DNA of 64,000 nt from Sinonovacula constricta (taxonomy: Eukaryota > Mollusca > Bivalvia > Cardiida > Solecurtidae): NCBI GenBank assembly GCA_007844125.1, contig CM017571.1, forward strand, positions 4,181,771 through 4,245,770, in the 5' to 3' direction. Each line of letters opens with the position of its first letter. Within the stretch, counting starts at the first letter, position 1. The notes beneath the pieces were generated by a model. The model saw only the letters and a list, made by a program, of their open reading frames with translations. It had not been told where the DNA came from and did no database searches. The position numbers were made by a program, and so were the translations under genes. Of the stretch, positions 1 to 12,003 are shown piece after piece.

Positions 1-70
1 AATCTTTGATTGTACTGTTCTGTACACTGGTGTTGGGATTTTATGCCAATAAAATTGATTGAATTGATCA
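1..70 (+). mobile_element. Possible 3' end of a LINE (truncated by window edge)
   Basis: The first 70 bases end with AATAAAATTGATTGAATTGA, a polyadenylation-like signal running into short ATTGA repeats. CR1/L2-type LINEs commonly finish in this way, and the LINE at 22354-28990 in this window ends similarly with AATAAA followed by TTCTG repeats. No coding sequence is visible because the window starts here. This is a weak call based on the tail alone. Confidence 0.25.
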
Positions 71-562
71 AAAACAAGATGCCAGGGGCGTGCCTAGGCG
101 ACCTTTGAGTATACGCACTATTCCTTAGAACGCCGTAGATGCATTCTGTAGAGAAACTCTGTCACAGTACAACGAACAGAAACTGGAAGGGAGAGAAATA
201 CGTCAGGTAGGATTGCAGAAGTATTTGTAGAATTTGGAAAAGGGTTAAAGAACTCTAATTTAAAAAATGAAACAGCTAACAACAAGTGCCAAACACAGGT
301 TATGTACGATTTTTATTTGCTTTTTGACGTTTTTATTTTTTCGATTTTTGGAAGCAACTGTACGCACGTGCGTAAGTGCGTAAGCCCAGGCACGCCCCTG
401 AATGCAACCAACATTCAGTCTTCCTGTTTGAATACCTCTTGATTGTTGTATGAACAATGCTTAATATATAATTGTGCAGTTTAGATACACATGCAACACA
501 TCTCCTAATTATATTCCACAGATATTTTGCTATGATTCAAGCATTCTGTCATACACCATTTT
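71..562. other. Non-coding stretch
   Basis: I see no gene here. The short minus-strand frame of 65 codons at 260-457 has no recognisable domain and is probably chance. Confidence 0.5.
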
Positions 563-772
563 GACACTATAAGGGTCAGATGACAGGGACAGTCATGCAA
601 TGGCCAGGTCTGTTTGACACTATAAGGGTCAGATGACAGGGACAGTCATGCAATGGCCAGGTCTGTTTGACACTATAAGGGTCAGATGACAGAGACAGTC
701 ATGCAATGGCCAGGTCTGTTTGACACTATAAGGGTCAGATGACAGGGACAGTCATGCAATGGCCAGGTCTGG
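563..772. repeat. 53-bp minisatellite, 4 copies
   Basis: Four direct copies start at 563, 616, 669 and 722, a period of exactly 53 bp. Each copy begins GACACTATAAGGGTCAGATG. The copies are almost identical (one has AGAGAC for AGGGAC), which points to recent duplication. The last copy runs out near 772. Confidence 0.93.
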
Positions 773-962
773 TGTCCCAGTATGCACACTTATACTTGTG
801 AGAGGTAATGATTAATTCTGCTTCCTACCTGGATGACAAAATTGTTCAAGTTCATGTGTTACCTGCTTTTGAAACTTCATATTTTCAGTAAAATTTCCCC
901 CCTCCAAAGTAAAGTTGGTCAGTACAGACTTATTAATCTGCCATGATGAGACAAATCTAAAC

Positions 963-3900
963 TGTTGTTGGTTAGCAGTCTCATATACCTGTCACAATAA
1001 AAGGAATACATAGTGTTCTTGGTTAGCAGTCTTATATACCTGTCACAATAAAAGGAATACATAGTGTTGTTGGTTAGCAGTCTCATATACCTGTCACAAT
1101 AAAAGGAATACATAGTGTTGTTGGTTAGCAGTCTTATATACCTGTCACAATAAAAGGAATACATAGTGTTGTTGGTTAGCAGTCTCATATACCTGTCACA
1201 ATAAAAGGAATACATAGTGTTGTTGGTTAGCAGTCTTATATACCTGTCACAATAAAAGGAATACATAGTGTTGTTGGTTAGCAGTCTCATATACCTGTCA
1301 CAATAAAAGGAATACATAGTGTTGTTGGTTAGCAGTCTTATATACCTGTCACAATAAAAGGAATACATAGTGTTGTTGGTCAGCAGTCTTATATACCTGT
1401 CACAAGAAAGGAATACATAGTGTTGTTGGTTAGCAGTCTTATATACCTGTCACAATAAAAGGAATACATAGTGTTGTTGGTCAGCAGTCTTATATACCTG
1501 TCACAAGAAAGGAATACATAGTGTTGTTGGTTAGCAGTCTCATATACCTGTCACAATAAAAGGAATACATAGTGTTGTTGGTTAGCAGTCTTATATACCT
1601 GTCACAATAAAAGGAATACATAGTGTTGTTGGTTAGCAGTCTCATATACCTGTCACAATAAAAGGAATACATAGTGTTGTTGGTTAGCAGTCTTATATAC
1701 CTGTCACAATAAATGGAATACATAGTGTTGTTGGTTAGCAGTCTTATAAACCTGTCACAATAAAAGGAATACATAGTGTTGTTGGTCAGCAGTCTTATAT
1801 ACCTGTCACAATAAATGGAATATATAGTGTTGTTGGTTAGCAGTCTCATATACCTGTCACAATAAATGGAATACATAGTGTTGTTGGTTAGCAGTCTCAT
1901 ATACCTGTCACAATAAATGGAATACATAGTGTTGTTGGTTAGCAGTCTTATATACCTGTCACAATAAATGGAATATATAGTGTTGCTGGTTAGCAGTCTT
2001 ATATACCTGTCACAATAAATGGAATACATAGTGTTGTTGGTTAGCAGTCTCATATACCTGTCACAATAAAGGAATACATAGTGTTGTTGGTTAGCAGTCT
2101 TATATACCTGTCACAATAAAAGGAATACATAGTGTTGTTGGTCAGCAGTCTCATATACCTGTCACAATAAATGGAATACATAGTGTTGTTGGTAAGCAGT
2201 CTCATATACCTGTCACAATAAATGGAATATATAGTGTTGTTGGTTAGCAGTCTCATATACCTGTCACAATAAATGGAATATATAGTGTTGTTGGTTAGCA
2301 GTCTTATATACCTGTCACAATAAATGGAATACATAGTGTTGTTGGTTAGCAGTCTCATATACCTGTCACAATAAATGGAATACTTAGTGTTGTTGGTTAG
2401 CAGTCTTATATACCTGTCACAATAAAAGGAATACATAGTGTTGTTGGTTAGCAGTCTTATATACCTGTCACAATAAAAGGAATACATAGTGTTGTTGGTT
2501 AGCAGTCTTATATACCTGTCACAATAAATGGAATATATAGTGTTGTTGGTTAGCAGTCTTATATACCTGTCACAATAAAAGGAATACATAGTGTTGTTGG
2601 TTAGCAGTCTCATATACCTGTCACAATAAAAGGAATACATAGTGTTGTTGGTTAGCAGTCTTATATACCTGTCACAATAAAAGGAATGCATAGTGTTGTT
2701 GGTTAGCAGTCTTATATACCTGTCACAATAAATGGAATACATAGTGTTGTTGGTCAGCAGTCTTATATACCTGTCACAATAAAAGGAATACATAGTGTTG
2801 TTGGTTAGCAGTCTTATATACCTGTCACAATAAAAGGAATACATAGTGTTGTTGGTTAGCAGTCTCATTTACCTGTCATAATAAATGGAATACATAGTGT
2901 TGTTGGTTAGCAGTCTTATATACCTGTCACAATAAAAGGAATACATAGTGTTGTTGGTTAGCAGTCTCATATACCTGTCACAATAAATGGAATACATAGT
3001 GTTGTTGGTCAGCAGTCTTATATACCTGTCACAATAAAGGAATACATAGTGTTGTTGGTTAGCAGTCTTATATACCTGTCACAATAAAAGGAATACATAG
3101 TGTTGTTGGTCAGCAGTCTTATATACCTGTCACAATAAAGGAATACATAGTGTTGTTGGTCAGCAGTCTTATATACCTGTCACAATAAAAGGAATACATA
3201 GTGTTGTTGGTTAGCAGTCTTATATACCTGTCACAATAAATGGAATACATAGTGTTGTTGGTCAGCAGTCTTATATACCTGTCACAATAAAAGGAATACA
3301 TAGTGTTGTTGGTTAGCAGTCTCATATACCTGTCATAATAAATGGAATACATAGTGTTGTTGGTTAGCAGTCTTATATACCTGTCACAATAAATGGAATA
3401 CATAGTGTTGTTGGTCAGCAGTCTTATATACCTGTCACAATAAAAGGAATACATAGTGTTGTTGGTTAGCAGTCTTATATACCTGTCACAATAAATGGAA
3501 TACATAGTGTTGTTGGTCAGCAGTCTTATATACCTGTCACAATAAAAGGAATACATAGTGTTGTTGGTTAGCAGTCTTATATACCTGTCACAATAAATGG
3601 AATACATAGTGTTGTTGGTCAGCAGTCTCTTATACCTGTCACAATAAATGGAATACATAGTGTTGTTGGTTAGCAGTCTTATATACCTGTCACAATAAAA
3701 GGAATACATAGTGTTGTTGGTTAGCAGTCTTATATACCTGTCACAATAAATGGAATACATAGTGTTGTTGGTTAGCAGTCTTATATACCTGTCACAATAA
3801 ATGGAATACATAGTGTTGTTGGTCAGCAGTCTCTTATACCTGTCACAATAAATGGAATACATAGTGTTGTTGGTTAGCAGTCTTATATACCTGTCACAAT

Positions 3901-5853
3901 AAAAGGAATACATAGTGTTGTTGGTCAGCAGTCTCATATATCTGTCACAATAAATGGAATACATAGTGTTATTGGTCAGCAGTCTCATATACCTGTCACA
4001 ATAAATGGAATACATAGTGTTATTGGTCAGCAGTCTCATATACCTGTCACAATAAAGGAATACATAGTGTTGTTGGTTAGCAGTCTTATATACCTGTCAC
4101 AATAAAAGGAATACATAGTGTTGTTGGTTAGCAGTCTCATATACCTGTCACAATAAAAGGAATACATAGTGTTGTTAGTTAGCAGTCTCATATACCTGTC
4201 ACAATAAAAGGAATACATAGTGTTGTTGGTCAGCAGTCTTATATACCTGTCACAATAAATGGAATACATAGTGTTGTTGGTTAGCAGTCTTATATACCTG
4301 TCACAATAAAAGGAATACATAGTGTTGTTGGTCAGCAGTCTTATATACCTGTCACAATAAATGGAATACATAGTGTTGTTGGTTAGCAGTCTTATATACC
4401 TGTCACAATAAATGGAATACATAGTGTTGTTAGTTAGCAGTCTTATATACCTGTCACAATAAAAGGAATACATAGTGTTGTTAGTTAGCAGTCTCATATA
4501 CCTGTCACAATAAAAGGAATACATAGTGTTGTTGGTCAGCAGTCTTATATACCTGTCACAATAAATGGAATACATAGTGTTGTTGGTCAGCAGTCTTATA
4601 TACCTGTCACAATAAATGGAATACATAGTGTTGTTGGTTAGCAGTCTTATATACCTGTCACAATAAATGGAATACATAGTGTTGTTGGTCAGCAGTCTTA
4701 TATACCTGTCACAATAAATGGAATACATAGTGTTGTTGGTCAGCAGTCTTATATACCTGTCACAATAAAGGAATACATAGTGTTGTTAGTTAGCAGTCTC
4801 ATATACCTGTCACAATAAAAGGAATACATAGTGTTGTTGGTCAGCAGTCTTATATACCTGTCACAATAAATGGAATACATAGTGTTGTTGGTCAGCAGTC
4901 TTATATACCTGTCACAATAAATGGAATACATAGTGTTGTTGGTTAGCAGTCTTATATACCTGTCACAATAAAAGGAATACATAGTGTTGTTAGTTAGCAG
5001 TCTCATATACCTGTCACAATAAAAGGAATACATAGTGTTGTTGGTCAGCAGTCTTATATACCTGTCACAATAAATGGAATACATAGTGTTGTTGGTCAGC
5101 AGTCTTATATACCTGTCACAATAAATGGAATACATAGTGTTGTTGGTTAGCAGTCTTATATACCTGTCACAATAAAAGGAATACATAGTGTTGTTGGTCA
5201 GCAGTCTTATATACCTGTCACAATAAATGGAATACATAGTGTTGTTGGTTAGCAGTCTTATATACCTGTCACAATAAAAGGAATACATAGTGTTGTTGGT
5301 CAGCAGTCTTATATACCTGTCACAATAAAAGGAATACATAGTGTTGTTGGTTAGCAGTCTTATATACCTGTCACAATAAAAGGAATACATAGTGTTGTTG
5401 GTTAGCAGTCTCTTATACCTGTCACAATAAATGGAATACATAGTGTTGTTGGTCAGCAGTCTTATATACCTGTCACAATAAATGGAATACATAGTGTTGT
5501 TGGTTAGCAGTCTTATATATCTGTCACAATAAAAGGAATACATAGTGTTGTTGGTTAGCAGTCTTATATACCTGTCACAATAAAAGGAATACATAGTGTT
5601 GTTGGTCAGCAGTCTTATATACCTGTCACAATAAAAGGAATACATAGTGTTGTTGGTTAGCAGTCTTATATACCTGTCACAATAAATGGAATACATAGTG
5701 TTGTTGGTCAGCAGTCTCATATACCTGTCACAATAAAAGGAATACATAGTGTTGTTGGTTAGCAGTCTCATATACCTGTCACAATAAATGGAATACATAG
5801 TGTTGTTGGTTAGCAGTCTCATATACCTGTCACAATAAAAGGAATACATAGTG
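963..5853. repeat. 51-bp satellite array A, about 96 copies
   Basis: A head-to-tail array of a 51-bp unit that begins GTTGTTGGTTAGCAGTCT and includes CCTGTCACAATAAA. Three two-state positions account for most variation: GGTTAG or GGTCAG, TCTTATATA or TCTCATATA, and AAAAGG or AAATGG. The same combinations recur in runs and alternations, so short blocks of units were copied together. Some units lack one base (for example near 1404, 1504, 2067, 3037, 3137, 4053 and 4767). Because 51 is divisible by three, the minus strand is open as 17-residue repeats (MYSFYCDRYIRLLTNNT) between those deletions. The deletions break the frame repeatedly, so I do not regard it as coding. Confidence 0.95.
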
Positions 5854-7318
5854 AATAATTTTAGTGAGAAGAAGATTTTTATTTATGTGAAAGATAGAAT
5901 ATAGATATAATTTCTACAATCTTTACCTTGCTCATGTTGTCATTCTACATACTGTATTGACTGTTTTTAGTCATGTGCCCTGGTACAGGAGATTGTTTTT
6001 TTTACAAGTTTAAAATACATGTAATTACAAATATATCGTAATTTATTTCTGAATATTTTAAGGAGGGAAAGATCTGTTTTGGAAATACAGAGTACATAAA
6101 GTAATATATAAAGTATACATGCATTCATAATTATAATATTTTCTCTTTACAACAATACATTACATACTATAACCCCAAAATAGTGTTTATTATGTACACT
6201 ACACTGCCTATATGCAACATAAGAGCTATATACTGACATGAATGGCTATCAGGTCTGTTATTACCTTGTTAGGCTACCACTTCTTGGAGGCTAATTTAAT
6301 GTGAAAAATTTGTTAAATGGACACCAGCATTTCCTGTTTTGGCAGCACCTTTTTTACATCCTTTGCAAACCTAAACATTATTGTGTTGTTTTTTTAGGAA
6401 CATTTATTTCAAAAACATTTATAAGGATAAAGTCTAATCTAAATAATAAAACAGTAATCTTCCTCATTGAGGCATCACATTATTTTAATAAATTGTGTTC
6501 TAAACAATTCTGCTTTGGCCGTAATCTTAATCTTACCCTATTCATTGTACATTTTTATGAACTTTGCTCCTTTTTGCTATTTTTGTTTTTATTTTATCTC
6601 AACATTTTTAATAATGGAGAAAAGAGATGCAAATTTCAAGGAGTAAAAATACTAAAATTATAAATGCAGTAAGTCTAAACCGGAAATGGCTTTATATGAT
6701 ACATATTCACAATCAGTCACCTTACTCCATTGTAGTTTCTCCTTCTTTTTAGAACTAATGTGTTTTTCTTCTTATATTAAATTGTAATATATGTTTCTTT
6801 ATACCTCAACATTTACACATTCAACAAATCCCAAAGCAGTAGCTTCTCTAACCAGACTATTCTGTTATAATATTTGATTTTATATAATAATTACTTATTC
6901 TTGTAGTTGACCATTACCTGTAAGCCTCTACTGCCAGGCTTTATATTTGCATATCAATTTCACTGTACAATTAAGTAAAAACATTATCAAGATTAGTTTC
7001 TGATTTTTATTTGATATATTAAAAATATTAAACTTTAAGTTATAATGGCTTCCATGAGGATTAAGCTGTCTTTAGTTTTACTTGCTAGCTGAATTTGGCC
7101 ATAATGTACACAATATATCCTTGCCCTTTGCTTCACAAAATCTCCATTTATCTTGTATATTGTTCAGTTACAGAAGTATATAATGTACAACTATTAATAT
7201 ATGTATTTATATGTAAAATGCAAAGATTTTAATGTAAAAATATATGTGTGTCAAGGTGTATAATGATTGAAACCTTAGGAATAAAAACGTTATCAGCAGA
7301 TGATCTTGTTGTACCTTC
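5854..7318. other. AT-rich non-coding stretch between two arrays
   Basis: About 1.46 kb of AT-rich DNA with many poly-T runs. The plus-strand frame at 6301-6663 (120 codons) starts at GTG, is rich in Phe, Leu and Asn as chance AT-rich frames are, and has no domain I recognise. No RNA gene or element end is seen. Confidence 0.5.
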
Positions 7319-10300
7319 CATATTCACCTTGCTCTATAATAATTTTGGTGGCTCCATATATGCTGATATTCTCCTTGCTCTATAACACTGCTGGTGGCTC
7401 CGTATATGCTGAAATTCTCCTTGCACTATAACAATTCTGGTGGCTCCGTATATGCTGATATTCTCCTTGCTCTATAACAATTCTGGTGGCACCGTATATG
7501 CTGAAATTCTCCTTGCTCTATAACAATTCTGGTGGCTCCGTACATGCTGTATTCACCTTGCTCTATAACACTTCTGGTGGCTCCGTATATGCTGAAATTC
7601 TCCTTGCTCTATAACAATTCTGGTGGCTCCGTACATGCTGAAATTCTCCTTGCTCTATAACAATTCTGGTGGCTCCGTACATGCTGTATTCACCTTGCTC
7701 TATAACACTGGTGGTGGCTCCGTATATGCTGATATTCTCCTTGCTCTATAACAATTCTGGTGGCACCGTATATGCTGTATTCACCTTGCTCTATAACACT
7801 GCCGGAGGCTCCGTATATGCTGATATTCTCCTTGCTCTATAACAATTCTGGTGGCTCCGTACATGCTGAAATTCTCCTTGCTCTATAACAATTCTGGTGG
7901 CTCTGTACATGCTGTATTCACCTGGCTCTATAACACTGCTGGTGGCTCCGTATATGCTGATATTCTCCTTGCTCTAAAACAATTCTGGTGGCTCCGTACA
8001 TGCTGTATTCACCTTGCTCTATAACAATTCTGGTGGCTCTGTATATGCTGATTTTCTCCGTGCTCTAAAACAATTCTGGTGGCTCCGTACATGCTGTATT
8101 CACCTGGCTCTATAACAATTTTGGTGGCTCCGTATATGCTGATTTTCTCCTTGCTCTATAACAATTCTGGTGGCTCCGTATATGCTGTATTCACCTTGCT
8201 CTATAACACTGCTGGTGGCTCCGTATATGCTGATATTCTCCTTGCTCTATAACACTGCTGGTGGCTCCGTATATGCTGATATTTACCTTGCTCTATAACA
8301 ATGCTGGTGGCTCCGTATATACTGATATGCTCATTGCTCTATAACACTGCTGGTGGCTCAGTATATGCTGATATTCTCCTTGCTCTATAACACTGCTGGT
8401 GGTTCCGTATATGCTGATATTCTCCTTGCTCAATAACACCGCTGGTGGCTCCGTACATGCTGTATTCACCTTGCTCTATAACAATTCTGGTGGCTCCGTA
8501 CATGCTGTATTCAACTGGCTCTATAACAATTTTGGTGGCTCCGTATATGCTGATTTTCTCCTTGCTCTATAACAATTCTGGTGGCTCCGTATATGCTGTA
8601 TTCACCTTGCTCTATAACACTGCTGGTGGCTCCGTATATGCTGATATTCTCCTTGCTCTGTAACACTGCTGGTAGCTCCGTATATGCTGATATGCTCCTA
8701 ACTCTATAACACTGCTGGTGGCTCCGTATATGCTGATATTCGCCTTGCTCTATAACAATTCTGGTGGCACCGTATATGCTGATATTCTCCTTCCTTAATA
8801 ACACCGCTGGTGGCTCCGTACATGCTGATATTCTCCTTGCTCTATAACAATTCTGGTGGCTCCGTATATGCTGATATTCTCCTCGCTCTATAACACTGCT
8901 GGTGGCTCCGTACATGCTGATATTCTCCTTGCTCTATAACAATTCTGGTGGCTCCGTATATGTTGTATTCACCTTGCTCTATAACACTGCTGGTGGCTCC
9001 GTATATGCTGATATTCTCCTTGCTCTATAACACTGCTGGAGGCTCCGTATATGCTGATATTCTCCTTGCTCTATAACAATTTTGGTGGCTCCGTATATGC
9101 TGATTTTCTCCTTGCTCTATAACAATTCTGGTGGCTCCGTATATGCTGTATTCACCTTGCTCTATAACACTGCTGGTGGCTCCGTATATGCTGATATTCT
9201 CCTTGCTCTATAACACTGCTGGAGGCTCCGTATATGCTGATATTCACCTGGCTTTATAACACTGCTGGAGGCACCGTATTTTCTGATATTTTCCTTGCTC
9301 TATAACACTGCTGGTGGCTCCGTATATGCTGATATTCTCCTTGCTCTGTAACACTGCTGGTGGCTCCGTATATGCTGATATTCTCCTTGCTCTATAACAA
9401 TTCTGGTGGCTCCGTATATGCTGATATTCTCCTTGCTCTATAACACTGCTGGTGGCTCCGTATATGCTGAAATTCTCCTTGCTCTATAACAATTCTGGTG
9501 GCTCCGTATATGCTGATATTCTCCTTGCTCTATAGCAATTCTGGTGGCACCGTATATGCTGAAATTCTCCTTGCTCTATAACAATTCTGGTGGCTCCGTA
9601 CATGCTGAAATTCTCCTTGCTCTATAACAATTCTGGTGGCTCCGTACATGCTGTATTCACCTTGCTCTATAACACTGCTGGTGGCTCCGTATATGCTGAT
9701 ATTCTCCTTGCTCTATAACAATTCTGGTGGCTCCGTATATGCTGTATTCACCTTGCTCTATAACACTGCTGGTGGCTCCGTATATGCTGATATTCTCCTT
9801 GCTCTATAACAATTCTGGTGGCTCCGTATATGCTGATATTCTCCTTGCTCTATAACAATTCTGGTGGCTCCGTACATGCTGAAATTCTCCTTGCTCTATA
9901 ACAATTCTGGTGGCTCCGTACATGCTGTATTCACCTTGCTCTATAACGCTGCTTCTGGCTCCGTACATGCTGTATTCACCTTGCTCTATAACACTGCTGG
10001 TGGCTCCGTATATGCTGATATTCTCCTTGCTCTATAACAAATCCGGATGGCTCCGTATATGCTGTATTCACCTTTCTCTATAACACTGCTGGAGGCTCCG
10101 TATATGCTGATATTCTCCTTGCTCTATAACAATTCTGGTGGCTCCGTACATGCTGAAATTCTCCTTGCTCTATAACAATTCTGGTGGCTCCGTACATGCT
10201 GTATTCACCTGGCTCTATAACACTGCTGGTGGCTCCGTATATGCTGATATTCTCCTTGCACTAAAACAATTCTGGTGGCTCCGAACATTCTGTATTCACC

Positions 10301-11870
10301 TTGCTCTATAACAATTCTGATGGCTCTGTATATGCTGATTTTCTCCGTGCTCTAAAACAATTCTGGTGGCTCCGTACATGCTGTATTCACCTTGCTCTAT
10401 AACACTGCTGGTGGCTCCGTATATGCTGATTTTCTCCTTGCTATATAACACTGCTGGTGGCTCCGTACATGCTGATATTCTCCTTGCTCTATAACACTGC
10501 TGGTGGCTCCGTGTATGCTGATATTTACCTTGCTCTATAACAATTCTGGTGGCTCCGTATATACTGATATGCTCCTTGCTCTATAACACTGCTGGTGGCT
10601 CAGTTTATGCTGATATTCTCCTTGCTCTATAACACTGCTGGTGGTTCCGTATATGCTGATATTCTCCTTGCTCAATAACACCGCTGGTGGCTCCGTACAT
10701 GCTGTATTCACCTTGCTCTATAACAATTCTGGTGGCTCCGTACATGCTGTATTCACCTGGCTCTATAACAATTTTGGTGGCTCCGTATATGCTGATTTTC
10801 TCCTTGCTCTATAACAATTCTGGTGGCTCCGTATATGCTGTATTTACCTTGCTCTATAACACTGCTGGTGGCTCCGTATATGCTGATATTCTCCTTGCTC
10901 TGTAACACTGCTGGTAGCTCCGTATATGCTGATATGCTCCTAACTCTATAACACTGCTGGTGGCTCCGTATATGCTGATATTCGCCTTGCTCTATAACAA
11001 TTCTGGTGGCACCGTATATGCTGATATTCTCCTTGCTCAATAACACCGCTGGTGGCTCCGTACATGCTGATATTCTCCTTGCTCTATAACAATGCTGGTG
11101 GCTCCGTATATGCTGATATTCTCCCTGCTCTATGATAATTCTGGTGGCTCCGTATATGCTGATATTCTCCTCGCTCTATGACACTGCTGGTGGCTCCGTA
11201 TATGCTGATATTCTCCTTGCTATATAACACTGCTGGAGGCTCCGTATATGCTGATATTCTCCTTGCTCAATAACACTGCTGGTGGCTCCGTATATGCTGA
11301 TATTCTCTTTGCTCTATAACACTGCTGGAGGCTCCGTATATGCTGATATTCTCCTTGCTCTATAACACTGCTGGTGGCTCCGTATATGCTGATATTCTCC
11401 TTGCTCTGTAACACTGCTGGTGGCTCCGTATATGCTGATATTCTCCTTGCTCTATAACAATTCTGGTGGCTCCGTATATGCTGATATTCTCCTTGCTATA
11501 TAACACTGCTGGTGGCTCCGTATATGCTGATATTCTCCTTGCTATATAACACTGCTGGAGGCTCCGTATATGCTGATATTCTCCTTGCTATATAACACTG
11601 CTGGAGGCTCCGTATATGCTGATATTCTCCTTGCTATATAACACTGCTGGAGGCTCCGTATATGCTGATATTCTCCTTGCTATATAACACTGCTGGAGGC
11701 TCCGTATATGCTGATATTCTCCTTGCTCTATAACACTGCTGGAGGCTCCGTATATGCTGATATTCTCCTTGCTCTGTAACACTGCTGGTGGCTTCGTATA
11801 TGCTGATATTCTCCTTGCTCTATAACACTGCTGGTGGCTCTGTATATGCTCATATGCTCCTTGCTCTGTA
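7319..11870. repeat. 45/46-bp satellite array B, about 99 copies
   Basis: Tandem array of a unit including CTCCTTGCTCTATAACA, GGTGGCTCCGTATATGCTG and then ATATT. Units come in two lengths: a 46-bp form with GCTGATATTCTCC and a 45-bp form with GCTGTATTCACC. Internal variants are ACTGCTGG or AATTCTGG and GTATATG or GTACATG. A block of about 1 kb is duplicated inside the array (7.85-8.9 kb and 10.1-11.2 kb). The unit length is not a multiple of three, and the short frames on both strands (8445-8663, 8511-8915, 10687-11046 and others) are by-products. Confidence 0.95.
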
Positions 11871-12003
11871 TTATTAATGAATGTAGATTCTCCTCATTAG
11901 TACATTTATATACCAGTAGGCTAAATTAATGTTCTTCTGTCTGATTCTTACTTCCGTATCAACTGGCACTCCACTCAAGTACTTCCGATTTATTCAGTTC
12001 TAA

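Noticed and set aside
919..5849. Minus-strand repeat proteins in array A
   Set aside because: Single-base deletions in several units break the frame again and again, without any sign of frame conservation.
6301..6663. 120-codon plus-strand gene
   Set aside because: It starts at GTG, has AT-driven composition, and no domain or splice context.
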